Positions 34,602-43,024 of a DNA stretch of 43,024 bases are shown piece after piece; the stretch's first letter is position 1; every line of letters starts with the position of its first letter. Below the pieces are notes generated by a model. It worked only from the letters and a program-made list of their open reading frames with translations, searched no databases and was not told the origin of the DNA. Both the position numbers and the translations under genes were made by a program. The DNA comes from an uncultured Shewanella sp. (GTDB lineage: Bacteria; Pseudomonadota; Gammaproteobacteria; Enterobacterales; Shewanellaceae), in contig NZ_CANLZC010000043.1 in NCBI RefSeq assembly GCF_947495455.1, positions 1 through 43,024 of the forward strand, in the 5' to 3' direction.

Positions 34602-35585
34602 ATGACTAATTCAACTCCTATTTCAGACTCTAATTTAGCACAAAAAGTAACGGTGAAGTTAATAACGATCGACGAAGATTACGCCGGGCAAAGAATTGAT
34701 AACTTTTTATTAACTCAATTAAAGGGCGTGCCTAAAAGTATGATTTATCGAATCGTGCGTAAAGGGGAAGTGCGAGTTAATAAAAAGCGTATTAAGCCTG
34801 AATATAAATTGCAAGATGGGGATATTGTCAGAGTACCACCTGTGAGGGTGTCTAAAACCGATGCTCGTCCTGGACCAAGTGCGAAGTTGACTAAGGTTTC
34901 TCAGCTTGAATCTCGTATCGTTTATGAAGATAAATTCCTTATCGTGATGAATAAACCGGCAGGCATTGCTGTTCATGGTGGTAGTGGTGTTGATTTTGGT
35001 GTTATTGAAGCCATGCGTTCCTTGCGTCCCCAACAAAAGTTTTTAGAACTAGTGCATCGATTGGATAAAGATACATCTGGCCTGTTATTAATTGCTAAAA
35101 AACGGAGTGCATTAAAGCACTTGCATGATCAATTACGTTTTAAAAAGATGCAGAAAGATTATCTGGCCTTAGTGCGTGGTGCTTGGCAGGCTCATGATAA
35201 AGTGGTTAAAGCGCCGCTGTTAAAATTGACCTTAAAGTCCGGTGAGCGCATTGTGAGGGTTAATAAAGAAGGTAAAGCATCCGAAACACGATTTAAAATC
35301 ATGCAGCGATACAGTGAATGTACGCTTGTTCAAGCCAGTCCTGTTACTGGGCGGACCCATCAAATTCGAGTGCATTGTCAATATACAGGGCATCCTATTG
35401 CTTGCGATGATAAATACAGTGAACAAAAATTTGACGATGCAATGCGAGCGCAAGGGCTCAATCGTTTATTTTTGCATGCGGCGCAACTTAAGTTCATTCA
35501 TCCCGATACTGAAGAGGTGATGCAAATGAAAGCGCCACTCGATGATGTATTAGAAAGCACATTGAAACAGCTTAACAAAGTGTAG
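34602..35585 (+). CDS. rluC: 23S rRNA pseudouridine synthase RluC
   Basis: Makes pseudouridines in 23S rRNA (positions 955, 2504 and 2580 in E. coli). It has 327 residues. The N-terminal S4 RNA-binding domain (about 29-80, AGQRIDNFLLTQLKGVPKSMIYRIVRKGEVRVNKKR) and the catalytic motif ELVHRLDKDTSGLLL (D155) are clear. The RTHQIRVH block is typical of the RluA/RluC/RluD group. Placement opposite rne is the same as in E. coli and supports RluC rather than RluA or RluD. No good ribosome site is seen before the ATG. Confidence 0.92.
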   Translation: MTNSTPISDSNLAQKVTVKLITIDEDYAGQRIDNFLLTQLKGVPKSMIYRIVRKGEVRVNKKRIKPEYKLQDGDIVRVPPVRVSKTDARPGPSAKLTKVSQLESRIVYEDKFLIVMNKPAGIAVHGGSGVDFGVIEAMRSLRPQQKFLELVHRLDKDTSGLLLIAKKRSALKHLHDQLRFKKMQKDYLALVRGAWQAHDKVVKAPLLKLTLKSGERIVRVNKEGKASETRFKIMQRYSECTLVQASPVTGRTHQIRVHCQYTGHPIACDDKYSEQKFDDAMRAQGLNRLFLHAAQLKFIHPDTEEVMQMKAPLDDVLESTLKQLNKV

Positions 35586-35599
35586 CCTTTGGCTATTGA

Positions 35600-35641
35600 G
35601 CTTACCGAGTGTGATCCTTTGTGTGATCGGTAAGCTTTTTT
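35600..35641 (+). terminator. Intrinsic terminator of rluC
   Basis: GCTTACCGA and TCGGTAAGC pair around an 18-nt loop, followed by six T residues on the plus strand, 15 nt after the rluC stop. Confidence 0.8.
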
Positions 35642-35666
35642 ACAGGACCCTGTATTGATTACTTTT

Positions 35667-36248
35667 TTATAAGCAGTCAATACCTTGCTTGGCCAATAAA
35701 TCAATTAGACTTATCAAGGGTAACCCGATAAGGGTATTTGGATCTTTTCCTTCCAAACGCTTAAAGAGAGCAATACCTAATCCTTCACTTTTAAAGCTTC
35801 CCGCACAATGAAGGGGTTGTTCTTGATGGATATAGTGTTCTATTTGTTGCTGGCTGAGGGTGCGAAAGTGCACAATGAAAGGCTCAACGAGCGAATCCAT
35901 CCTTTGTGTCTTAATATTATAAACGGCAAGTCCAGTGTAAAAGGTGATGGATTGTCCTGATGCTTGTTTGAGCTGCTGTATTGCATTATCAATGCTCAGA
36001 GGCTTTCCGACTATTCGGCCATTGATCACCGCAACTTGATCGGATCCTATCACAATGCCGTCATCGAAGGTGTGTTTTGCACTGCGTGCTTTTTGCTCGG
36101 CCAATCGTTGAACAAGTTGCTCTGGGAGTTCGTGGTCAAATGGGCTTTCATCAATATTGGGATCATAGGGGGTAAAAGGGATGTTGAGCTTATTGAGTAA
36201 AGCTTGCCTGTATGGGGATGTGGAGGCGAGAATGATAGCTGGATTCAT
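35667..36248 (-). CDS. yceF: Maf-family nucleotide pyrophosphatase, YceF type
   Basis: Maf/Ham1-fold house-cleaning enzyme of 193 residues. The N-terminal [14 protein letters not shown], the catalytic [12 protein letters not shown] (D70), GKPLS and [15 protein letters not shown] blocks are present. The F-K-S-E-G segment and genomic position opposite rluC/yceD point to the YceF subfamily, which removes 7-methyl-GTP in E. coli, rather than to the dTTP/UTP-cleaving YhdE type. It is convergent with rluC and divergent from yceD. Confidence 0.88.
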   Translation of the reverse strand: MNPAIILASTSPYRQALLNKLNIPFTPYDPNIDESPFDHELPEQLVQRLAEQKARSAKHTFDDGIVIGSDQVAVINGRIVGKPLSIDNAIQQLKQASGQSITFYTGLAVYNIKTQRMDSLVEPFIVHFRTLSQQQIEHYIHQEQPLHCAGSFKSEGLGIALFKRLEGKDPNTLIGLPLISLIDLLAKQGIDCL

Positions 36249-36625
36249 GTTAAGGCTCAGTCAGTGGATGATGATTGAATCCTATTGTCCCTAAAATATC
36301 AATTGCACTGCAAGTTATTCAGTAAAAGAATGCTATTGATGGATGTTTTTTATTGTCATTGGGGTGTTTAAAAATTATCTTCTCGCCGAAAAAAGTGAAT
36401 GACATACCTTAAAAAGGTTGAACTTGAACCTAAATTTTGCGAAAAAAGCACTAACCGTGGTTATTTTAAGCGTAATGACTTGAGTAAACGGGGAGTCTTG
36501 GGTAAAATTTGAGATCAGTCAATTTTAATCTTAGAGTGAGAACAAAAATAAAACGAGCTTAATTTATGAGCAAGTGTGATTTTTCTTTTGACTCTATGGA
36601 TTTCAAACTATAATATGCGCGCCTT
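36249..36625. promoter_or_regulatory. Divergent yceF / yceD intergenic region
   Basis: About 380 nt without a gene. It contains a near-consensus promoter for yceD at its right end and AT-rich DNA elsewhere, including the imperfect dyad AGGTTGAACTTGAACCT near 36414-36430. Confidence 0.5.
36588..36616 (+). promoter_or_regulatory. Near-consensus sigma70 promoter for yceD
   Basis: TTGACT (36588-36593) and TAATAT (36611-36616) are separated by exactly 17 nt. The expected start point is about 36622-36624, immediately before the yceD ATG at 36626, so the leader would be only a few bases. Confidence 0.7.
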
Positions 36626-37150
36626 ATGCAAACAGTAAAGATACCGGTTTCAATTGATCCCGTTCGCGCTGCCACAAGCGGGCTTTCTTATGAAGGCATT
36701 GTTTCTGGTAAGCAGTTAAAGCGATTAAATGAATTATGTGCCGGCGACTGTTCCGATGTAGCAGTGTCGATTGAATGTGGTGAAGATATACAGGGGATAG
36801 TCTACCTAAAAGGGAAGGCTGTGACGGAGCTCACTCTGCATTGTCAACGTTGCATGACACTTTTTACTACAGAGGTTACGGTCGAATTTAGTTTTGGCCT
36901 TTGTAAGAGCAAAACTGAAATCGATGAGCTCCCGGATGCGTATGAGCCTATTGAGTGCAATGAAATTGGCGAAGTTCGTCTGCATCAATTGATAGAAGAT
37001 GAATTGATAATATCTATGCCCCTCATTGCAATGCATGATGACGAAAACTGTCATCTTGGTGGTAAAGATATTGTGGTAGGCGAGATAGAACCCGCTCAAC
37101 AGGAGCGTCCAAATCCGTTTGCAGTGTTAGAAAAACTGAAGAGCAAGTAA
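36626..37150 (+). CDS. yceD: YceD, DUF177 protein linked to 23S rRNA accumulation
   Basis: DUF177 family protein of 174 residues, encoded just before rpmF as in most bacteria. The family cysteine motif is visible (LTLHCQRCMTLF), with further cysteines later (CNEIGEV, ENCHLGG), and the usual C-terminal NPFAVLEKLK is present. Plant and bacterial members are needed for normal 23S rRNA levels; the molecular action is not settled. It starts the yceD-rpmF-plsX-fab transcription unit and may be translated from a nearly leaderless transcript. Confidence 0.9.
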   Translation: MQTVKIPVSIDPVRAATSGLSYEGIVSGKQLKRLNELCAGDCSDVAVSIECGEDIQGIVYLKGKAVTELTLHCQRCMTLFTTEVTVEFSFGLCKSKTEIDELPDAYEPIECNEIGEVRLHQLIEDELIISMPLIAMHDDENCHLGGKDIVVGEIEPAQQERPNPFAVLEKLKSK

Positions 37151-37167
37151 TCTAGGAGACAGGGCCA

Positions 37168-37338
37168 ATGGCTGTACAACAGAATAAAAAGTCACGTTCA
37201 AAGCGTGGAATGCGTCGTTCACATGATTCTTTGAGCACAGCTCAATTATCAGTTGACGCGACTAGCGGTGAACTTCATCGTCGTCACAATGTGACTGCAG
37301 ATGGTTTTTACCGTGGTCAAAAGGTTATCAATAAGTAA
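37168..37338 (+). CDS. rpmF: 50S ribosomal protein L32
   Basis: A 56-residue basic protein starting [20 protein letters not shown] and ending [17 protein letters not shown], a complete L32. The text is, as I recall, essentially the Shewanella form and is the best taxonomic marker in the window. The zinc-ribbon cysteines found in some bacterial L32 are absent (C-minus form), as usual in gammaproteobacteria. A GGAG ribosome site precedes the ATG. It lies 17 nt after yceD and 15 nt before plsX. Confidence 0.97.
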   Translation: MAVQQNKKSRSKRGMRRSHDSLSTAQLSVDATSGELHRRHNVTADGFYRGQKVINK

Positions 37339-37353
37339 TTAGTTGATAACTTT

Positions 37354-38382
37354 ATGACGAGTCTGACGCTTGCGTTAGATGCAATGGGAGGTGATTTTGG
37401 GCCTTCTATTACAGTGCCTGCTACTTTGCAGGCACTTCGTCTTCATCCCCAGTTAAATATCATTTTGGTGGGCGATGAAACGCAAATTACCCCTTTATTA
37501 CATCATGTATCCCCTGCTGTTGGTAATCGTATTACTGTTCGCCATACAACAGAAACCGTTGCTATGTCCGATCAACCTGTTTTTGCCTTAAGACATCGCA
37601 AGCAAAGCTCGATGCGATTAGCTCTGGAAGCCGTGCAGGAAGGAACCGCCCAAGCATGTGTCAGTGCTGGTAATACGGGGGCATTAATGGCGATGTCGAA
37701 AGTATTGCTAAAAACCTTACCGGGTATTCACAGGCCAGCATTGGTCAGTTGCTTGCCAGCAGTCAATAAAACACCTGTTTACTTACTGGATTTAGGGGCA
37801 AATGTTGCCTGCGATGCACACGCGTTAGTGCAGTTCGCAGTGATGGGGTCGGTACTGAGCGAAGTGGTTGATGATACATCTTCGCCTAAAGTGGCATTGT
37901 TGAATGTTGGGGTTGAAGAATTAAAAGGTAATGAGCAAGTGCAAACTGCCGCCCAGTTGCTTCAAAAAATACCACACATTAATTATGTAGGGTTTATAGA
38001 AGGTAATGATTTATATTCTGGTGACGTGGATGTGATTGTTTGTGATGGTTTTGTGGGAAATATTACCCTTAAAACATCTGAAGGCATTGCACGTTTACTG
38101 GTTCAGCAGCTTAAGAAAGGATTAACTCAGGGTTTTTTTGTTCGATTTCTCGCCAAACTTATCGCACCACGTATTCGTTCTGTGTTAAATCAAATGAACC
38201 CCGACCACTATAATGGGGCAACTCTGTTAGGATTGCGCGCAATTGTAATAAAAAGTCATGGAAATGCAGACGAAGCAGCTTACCTCAGAGCCATTAATGT
38301 AGCCGTGACAGAAGCGCAACGCCGACTCCCTCAGATGATAAAACAACGTCTCGAGTCGATCCTTTTAGACACTAAAAGCTGA
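37354..38382 (+). CDS. plsX: Acyl-ACP:phosphate acyltransferase
   Basis: Makes acyl-phosphate from acyl-ACP for phospholipid synthesis; a peripheral membrane enzyme. It has 342 residues, the usual length. Family landmarks are [12 protein letters not shown] at the N terminus, [44 protein letters not shown] and the late HGNADEAA. It sits between rpmF and fabH with short gaps (15 and 10 nt), so it is part of the same operon. Confidence 0.96.
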   Translation: MTSLTLALDAMGGDFGPSITVPATLQALRLHPQLNIILVGDETQITPLLHHVSPAVGNRITVRHTTETVAMSDQPVFALRHRKQSSMRLALEAVQEGTAQACVSAGNTGALMAMSKVLLKTLPGIHRPALVSCLPAVNKTPVYLLDLGANVACDAHALVQFAVMGSVLSEVVDDTSSPKVALLNVGVEELKGNEQVQTAAQLLQKIPHINYVGFIEGNDLYSGDVDVIVCDGFVGNITLKTSEGIARLLVQQLKKGLTQGFFVRFLAKLIAPRIRSVLNQMNPDHYNGATLLGLRAIVIKSHGNADEAAYLRAINVAVTEAQRRLPQMIKQRLESILLDTKS

Positions 38383-38392
38383 AAAAATCCTT

Positions 38393-39352
38393 ATGCATAC
38401 AAAAATTCTCGGTACTGGTAGTTATTTACCCGTACAAGTACGAAGCAATCAAGATCTTGAAAATATGGTTGAAACTTCAGATCAATGGATTGTTGAACGT
38501 ACTGGTATTTCTGAAAGAAGAATTGCCGCAGTCGATGAATCAGTAACGACTATGGGTTATCAAGCGGCATTAAAAGCCATTGAAATGGCTGGCATAGAAG
38601 CCAGCGAGTTAGACATGATAGTTTGTGGTACAACCAGTGCAACCCATGCTTTTCCTGCTGCTGCTTGTGAGATCCAAGCAAAACTCGGTTTACATACTAT
38701 TCCTGCTTTCGACATTGCAGCAGCATGCTCAGGCTTTGTTTATGCCCTTTCAGTGGCAGATCAGTATGTGAAATCAGGGGCGGCAAAAAAAGTATTAGTG
38801 ATTGGTGCTGATGTATTATCGCGCTTGTGTGACCCAGATGATCGTTCTACTATTATTCTTTTTGGTGATGGTGCAGGTGCTGTTGTTGTGGGCGCATCGA
38901 ATACGCCAGGTATTTTATCGACCAGTATTTATGCTGATGGGCGCCAAGGGGATTTGTTGAAGTCTGCTATTCCAACTCGTGGGCAATCTGTCGATGATGT
39001 GAGTGACTACATGCAAATGAAAGGCAATGATGTTTTTAAAGTTGCAGTGACGAAATTGTCACATGTGGTTATTGAAACGTTGAAACAAAATAATATTGAA
39101 AAGTCAGATATTGATTGGCTTGTGCCTCATCAAGCCAATTTTCGTATCATCAAGGCGACAGCAAAAAAATTAGACATGAGTCTGGATAAAGTCGTATTAA
39201 CCTTAGCCAAACATGGTAATACTTCAGCAGCTTCTGTGCCTATTGCATTAGATGAGGCAGTACGTGACGGGCGTATTCAACGTGGTCAAATGTTATTACT
39301 TGAGGCATTTGGCGGTGGATTTGCTTGGGGTAGTGCGTTGATCCGCTTTTAA
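38393..39352 (+). CDS. fabH: 3-oxoacyl-ACP synthase III
   Basis: Starts fatty-acid synthesis by condensing acetyl-CoA with malonyl-ACP. It has 319 residues. The catalytic triad is C112 ([10 protein letters not shown]), H246 (VPHQANFRI) and N276 (KHGNTSAAS). The N-terminal ILGTGSYLP and the WIVERTGI substrate loop are typical. It lies 10 nt after plsX and 26 nt before fabD. Confidence 0.97.
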   Translation: MHTKILGTGSYLPVQVRSNQDLENMVETSDQWIVERTGISERRIAAVDESVTTMGYQAALKAIEMAGIEASELDMIVCGTTSATHAFPAAACEIQAKLGLHTIPAFDIAAACSGFVYALSVADQYVKSGAAKKVLVIGADVLSRLCDPDDRSTIILFGDGAGAVVVGASNTPGILSTSIYADGRQGDLLKSAIPTRGQSVDDVSDYMQMKGNDVFKVAVTKLSHVVIETLKQNNIEKSDIDWLVPHQANFRIIKATAKKLDMSLDKVVLTLAKHGNTSAASVPIALDEAVRDGRIQRGQMLLLEAFGGGFAWGSALIRF

Positions 39353-39378
39353 CTAGAAATGAATAATAGGAAGAGATA

Positions 39379-40305
39379 ATGGAAAAGACGGCTTTTGTGT
39401 TTCCTGGCCAAGGCTCTCAATCTGTGGGAATGTTAGCCGAGCTGGCAACAGAGCATCAGATTATTGAACAGACCTTTAGCGAAGCAAGTGATGTATTAGG
39501 TTACGATTTGTGGGCACTGGTGCAAGAAGGTCCAAGCGATACATTGAACGAGACGGATAAAACACAACCAGCATTATTAACGGCTAGTGTGGCGATTTGG
39601 CGTGCTTATACACAAACTCAAGCGGCATTACCTTCAATACTAGCGGGTCACAGTTTAGGTGAGTATTCGGCGTTAGTCTGCGCTGGCGTGATAGATTTTG
39701 TCGATGCAGTGAAGCTGGTTCAGCTTAGAGGCAAGTTAATGTTAGAAGCTGTGCCAGCAGGTTCTGGTGCCATGTATGCCATTATCGGTTTAGATAACGA
39801 CAGTATAGCTGAGGCTTGTGATGAAGCATCACAAGGTGCGATTGTCAGTCCTGTGAATTTTAATAGTCCTGGGCAAGTTGTCATTGCGGGTGAAAAAGAA
39901 GCGGTCGATCGCGCTGCGGTTTTATGCAAAGAAAAAGGCGCTAAAAAAGCCATGCCACTTGCCGTGAGCGTACCCTCACATTGCGCATTAATGAAGCCTG
40001 CGGCAGACAAATTAGCCGAAGCGCTTGCAGATATTGAGTTTAAAACACCGTCTATTAAGGTGATTAATAATGTGGATGTTGCGGTCTCTCAGAGTGGTGA
40101 AGCAATAAAAGATGCCTTAGTGCGTCAGCTTTATTGCCCTGTTCGTTGGACTGAAACCGTTGAGCATTTTGCACAAGATGGCATTGATCGTTTGTTTGAA
40201 ATTGGACCTGGAAAGGTTTTAACGGGATTAACAAAACGTATTGATCGTTCTATTTCAGCACAAGCGATAAATGATGTCGCTTCTTTCTCAGCATTGACTG
40301 AATAA
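39379..40305 (+). CDS. fabD: Malonyl-CoA:ACP transacylase
   Basis: Transfers malonyl from CoA to acyl carrier protein. It has 308 residues, as in E. coli. The nucleophile motif GHSLGEYSALV gives S92, with FPGQGSQSVGM at the N terminus and the catalytic histidine in VPSHCALM (H201). A GGAAGAG ribosome site precedes the ATG. The next gene, fabG, starts 9 nt later. Confidence 0.97.
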   Translation: MEKTAFVFPGQGSQSVGMLAELATEHQIIEQTFSEASDVLGYDLWALVQEGPSDTLNETDKTQPALLTASVAIWRAYTQTQAALPSILAGHSLGEYSALVCAGVIDFVDAVKLVQLRGKLMLEAVPAGSGAMYAIIGLDNDSIAEACDEASQGAIVSPVNFNSPGQVVIAGEKEAVDRAAVLCKEKGAKKAMPLAVSVPSHCALMKPAADKLAEALADIEFKTPSIKVINNVDVAVSQSGEAIKDALVRQLYCPVRWTETVEHFAQDGIDRLFEIGPGKVLTGLTKRIDRSISAQAINDVASFSALTE

Positions 40306-40314
40306 GGAATTTAA

Positions 40315-41061
40315 ATGAGTATTCATTGTGATTTATCAGGGCAAGTTGCATTAGTAACGGGTGCAAGCCGTGGTATTGGACGTGCAGTGGCAGAAACGTT
40401 GGTTTCGGCAGGCGCTGTCGTGATTGGTACTGCAACCAGTGAGCGTGGCGCTGAAGCAATCCAAGCTTACTTGGGCGATAAAGGCCATGGTTTAGTGTTA
40501 AATGTGACGGATGCACAGTCTGTAACGGAACTTTTTGCTACTATCAAAGACAAAGTCGGTGAAGTTAATATTCTTGTTAATAATGCGGGAATTACTCGTG
40601 ATAATTTGTTAATGAGAATGAAGGATGATGAGTGGCAAGATATTGTTGATACTAACTTAACGTCTTTATTTAGAACATCTAAAGCAGTTATGCGCCCAAT
40701 GATGAAAAAACGTGCGGGTCGTATTATCAATATTGGTTCTGTTGTTGGTACAATGGGAAATGCTGGGCAAACCAATTATTCAGCGGCGAAAGCTGGATTG
40801 ATTGGATTTACTAAATCACTCGCAAGAGAGGTTGCATCTCGTCAAATAACAGTGAATGCTATTGCACCTGGATTTATTCAGACTGATATGACAGACGAGC
40901 TGACGGAAACGCAACAAGAAGCTATTATGTCACAAGTGCCAATGGAAAGATTAGGAAAGCCACAGGAAATTGCTGATGCTGTTCTCTTTTTAGCGTCAGA
41001 TTCGGCAGCCTATATCACGGGTGAAACACTCCATGTCAATGGCGGCATGTACATGGTATAA
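40315..41061 (+). CDS. fabG: 3-oxoacyl-ACP reductase
   Basis: NADPH-dependent short-chain dehydrogenase of 248 residues, performing the first reduction of the elongation cycle. TGASRGIG (Rossmann glycine motif), NNAG and the active-site residues S142, Y155 and K159 (NYSAAKAGLIGF) are present. The C terminus SAAYITGETLHVNGGMYMV is typical. An AAGGAA ribosome site precedes the ATG. Confidence 0.97.
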   Translation: MSIHCDLSGQVALVTGASRGIGRAVAETLVSAGAVVIGTATSERGAEAIQAYLGDKGHGLVLNVTDAQSVTELFATIKDKVGEVNILVNNAGITRDNLLMRMKDDEWQDIVDTNLTSLFRTSKAVMRPMMKKRAGRIINIGSVVGTMGNAGQTNYSAAKAGLIGFTKSLAREVASRQITVNAIAPGFIQTDMTDELTETQQEAIMSQVPMERLGKPQEIADAVLFLASDSAAYITGETLHVNGGMYMV

Positions 41062-41224
41062 AAACACCGAGTAGACAATTATTGAAAATTTTGGTGGTAT
41101 TTTATATCCATTTTAGGCTAAATTTGTGGTTAGACCACACAAGTTAAGCTTGCATTGTCAGCGAATTTCAATAAAATACTCATAATCTTACGCACGAGCG
41201 TAATTTGAATAGGAAAGAAAACTA
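41062..41224 (+). promoter_or_regulatory. acpP promoter and leader
   Basis: The gap before acpP is large for this operon and probably holds a separate strong promoter. TTGCAT (41150-41155) and TAAAAT (41172-41177) with a 16-nt spacer are candidate boxes. A FadR-like palindrome lies upstream at 41125-41139. Confidence 0.5.
41125..41139. promoter_or_regulatory. FadR-like palindrome upstream of acpP
   Basis: TGTGGTTAGACCACA is a perfect 6-bp dyad around TAG and carries the TGGT-N3-ACCA core of FadR sites (11 of 15 positions agree with TCTGGTACGACCAGA). Its centre is about 50 nt upstream of the predicted start point, a position that fits activation. Binding is inferred. Confidence 0.45.
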
Positions 41225-41458
41225 ATGAGCAACATCGAAGAACGTGTAAAGAAAATCATCATTGAGCAACTAGGCGTTAAAGAAGAAGAAGTTAAATCAG
41301 CAGCATCTTTCGTTGACGATTTAGGCGCAGATTCTCTAGACACTGTTGAGTTGGTTATGGCGCTAGAAGAAGAGTTTGATACCGAGATCCCTGATGAGGA
41401 AGCTGAAAAGATCACTACTGTTCAAGCAGCGATCGATTATGTTTCTAAGAATCAGTAA
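41225..41458 (+). CDS. acpP: Acyl carrier protein
   Basis: Acidic carrier of 77 residues. The phosphopantetheine site is S37 in [21 protein letters not shown]. The rest of the helical-bundle sequence is close to E. coli AcpP. A GGAAAG ribosome site precedes the ATG. Its own upstream promoter and a terminator just after the gene suggest separate abundant expression. Confidence 0.98.
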   Translation: MSNIEERVKKIIIEQLGVKEEEVKSAASFVDDLGADSLDTVELVMALEEEFDTEIPDEEAEKITTVQAAIDYVSKNQ

Positions 41459-41471
41459 TTAGAATTCTGAG

Positions 41472-41502
41472 AAAACAGGCGGCATTATTGCCGCCTGTTT
41501 TT
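41472..41502. terminator. Intrinsic terminator after acpP
   Basis: A GC-rich 13-bp stem (AAAACAGGCGGCA and its complement, 4- to 5-nt loop) followed by a T-run. It separates acpP from fabF, which then needs read-through or its own promoter. Confidence 0.92.
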
Positions 41503-41651
41503 GTTTCTGTCTATGATGGTGATGGGTCATCAAGTCAAATTTTATTCTCATTTCCATTTCTTAATGCTTCCGCCATTCTAGGCAATGTAGATTAATAGTA
41601 TGTACTCGTTATACTATTGTTATTTTCCAACCAAATGATGAAGGTGACAAG

Positions 41652-42890
41652 GTGTCTAAACGTCGTGTAGTCATAACAGGCTTAGGCTTAGTTAGCCCTG
41701 TAGGTAATACTGTAGATTCTTCCTGGAAAGCATTAATTTCAGGTAAAAGTGGTATTGCGCCTATTACTAAATTTGATGCGAGCGAATATTCGACTCGCTT
41801 TAGTGGTTCAATAAAAGATTTTGATGTTGAGCAATACTTATCGCGTAAAGATGCGCGTAAGATGGATTTATTTATCCAATATGGTATGGCTGCGAGTATA
41901 CAAGCTGTTACTGATGCTGGCCTTGAAATGGAAACACTGGATCCTAGCCGTGTGGGCACTGCCATTGGTGCTGGTATGGGGGGAATGCCACTTATCGAGC
42001 AAAATTTTGCGGCGTTATCTAAAAGTGGGCCGAGAAAAATTTCCCCGTTTTTTGTCCCTAGCACGATTATCAATATGATCGCTGGGCACTTGTCGATTAA
42101 ATATGGCATGAAAGGACCAAACTTTGCAGTAACAACGGCTTGTACAACCGGCGTCCATAATATCGGGTTTGCTGCGCGTACTATTGCCTATGGTGATGCA
42201 GATGTGATGGTGGCTGGCGGGGCTGAAGATGTGACTTGTCCATTAGGTGTGGGCGGATTTGGTGCAGCGAAGGCATTATCAACTCGTAATGATGATCCTC
42301 AAGCGGCGAGTCGTCCTTGGGACAGAGACAGAGATGGCTTTGTTATTGGTGACGGTGCCGGTGTCATGGTCATGGAAGAGTATGAGCATGCTAAGGCTAG
42401 AGGAGCAACCATTTATGGCGAGCTGGTTGGCTTTGGGATGAGCGGCGATGCGTTTCACATGACCTCTCCGCCAAGTGATGGTGAAGGCGCTGCTGCGGCC
42501 ATGGTTAATGCTATGAATGATGCAAAAATTAATCGAGAATTGATTGGTTATATTAATGCCCATGGTACATCCACGCCTGCAGGTGATAAAGCTGAAGCTG
42601 CAGCAGTGAAGTCAACCTTTGGTGAGCACGCCTATGACTTAATGGTGAGCTCAACAAAGTCAATGACAGGCCATTTATTGGGAGCGGCTGGTGCGGTTGA
42701 AGCAATCGTGACTTTGCTTGCGTTAAAAGATCAAATTATTCCACCTACGATCAACTTAGATAATCCCGATGAAGGTTGTGATTTAGATTTCGTGCCCCAT
42801 ACAGCAAGAGATCATCAATTTGACTATGCGCTTTGTAATTCATTTGGGTTTGGTGGAACCAATGGATCATTGCTCTTTAAAAAAGCCTAA
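41652..42890 (+). CDS. fabF: 3-oxoacyl-ACP synthase II
   Basis: Elongating condensing enzyme of 412 residues, also responsible for temperature-linked control of unsaturated chain length in E. coli. The active-site cysteine is C164 ([10 protein letters not shown]), with H304 ([11 protein letters not shown]) and H341 ([11 protein letters not shown]). It starts with GTG, preceded by AAGGTG at 5 nt. The 193-nt gap after acpP includes the acpP terminator. Confidence 0.97.
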   Translation: MSKRRVVITGLGLVSPVGNTVDSSWKALISGKSGIAPITKFDASEYSTRFSGSIKDFDVEQYLSRKDARKMDLFIQYGMAASIQAVTDAGLEMETLDPSRVGTAIGAGMGGMPLIEQNFAALSKSGPRKISPFFVPSTIINMIAGHLSIKYGMKGPNFAVTTACTTGVHNIGFAARTIAYGDADVMVAGGAEDVTCPLGVGGFGAAKALSTRNDDPQAASRPWDRDRDGFVIGDGAGVMVMEEYEHAKARGATIYGELVGFGMSGDAFHMTSPPSDGEGAAAAMVNAMNDAKINRELIGYINAHGTSTPAGDKAEAAAVKSTFGEHAYDLMVSSTKSMTGHLLGAAGAVEAIVTLLALKDQIIPPTINLDNPDEGCDLDFVPHTARDHQFDYALCNSFGFGGTNGSLLFKKA

Positions 42891-43024
42891 TATGATAGAC
42901 TGTATGGTTTAATATTGTGTTATAGGTTTAAAAAGCGCTCAGTGAAGTAATGCCGATCATTTAACGATTTATTGATCGGTTGACTGATCGTTTAAATGCG
43001 TCAAAATCCGAGTCCTATCTCTAG
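42891..43024. other. Right edge downstream of fabF
   Basis: No gene begins within the window. An imperfect inverted repeat (TTAACGAT near 42961 and ATCGTTTAA near 42988) may be a terminator. In E. coli pabC follows fabF, but it is not visible here. Confidence 0.4.

Noticed and set aside
41609..42109. A 166-codon minus-strand frame opposite fabF
   Set aside because: It lies entirely over the start of fabF, whose catalytic residues and start are certain; the antisense frame shows no domain.

Overview
The window looks like chromosomal DNA of a marine gammaproteobacterium, most likely Shewanella or a close relative. The clues are the 56-residue ribosomal protein L32, which I recognise as Shewanella-like, the conserved order rne / rluC / maf / yceD-rpmF-plsX-fabH-fabD-fabG-acpP-fabF, the Pds (proteobacterial dedicated sortase) regulator genes and the moderately AT-rich composition. 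There are no rRNA or tRNA genes, no CRISPR array, no transposase and no phage genes.

Left part (1-11.7 kb): metC (cystathionine beta-lyase), then a locus recognisable as the pds system. It holds pdsS (sensor kinase with a CBM9-like extracytoplasmic region), pdsR (OmpR-type regulator) and, 6.3 kb away, pdsO (glycine-zipper/OmpA-like protein). The sortase and its LPXTG target that normally belong to this system are absent. Between pdsR and pdsO lie a 268-bp MITE-like element and two large secreted proteins. These share a nearly interchangeable N-terminal beta-sandwich domain but carry different effector parts: a Cys-rich/LamG-like/HExxH metallopeptidase-like chain, and a GDSL/SASA-type carbohydrate esterase with cadherin-like and LamG domains. 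This is the most unusual part of the window.

Middle part (11.7-21.1 kb): a glycerol regulon in an atypical arrangement. glpK-glpF are transcribed leftward (kinase first), glpR diverges from them, and glpD is about 4.4 kb further on. Between glpR and glpD sits an accessory stretch: a second MITE-like element related to the first, an unknown lipoprotein, and two paralogous secreted Pro/Gly/His-rich proteins with PGPHGG repeats flanking a lipidated YceI-like protein. Sequences resembling GlpR operators lie upstream of glpK/glpR and glpD.

Right-centre (21.3-30 kb): mostly housekeeping and accessory single genes: an exported M28 peptidase, dgkA, a periplasmic ATP-dependent DNA ligase (LigE) followed 2 nt later by a low-molecular-weight phosphatase, a YlqF/RbgA-type GTPase, a 2OG-Fe(II) oxygenase, msrB-msrA and a SulP anion transporter.

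Right end (30-43 kb): conserved core. RNase E, with a very long disordered tail, diverges from rluC. The maf gene follows on the minus strand, and then comes the full fatty-acid synthesis cluster from yceD to fabF. A strong promoter gives yceD an almost absent leader. A FadR-like palindrome sits upstream of acpP. Most transcription units end in recognisable hairpins.
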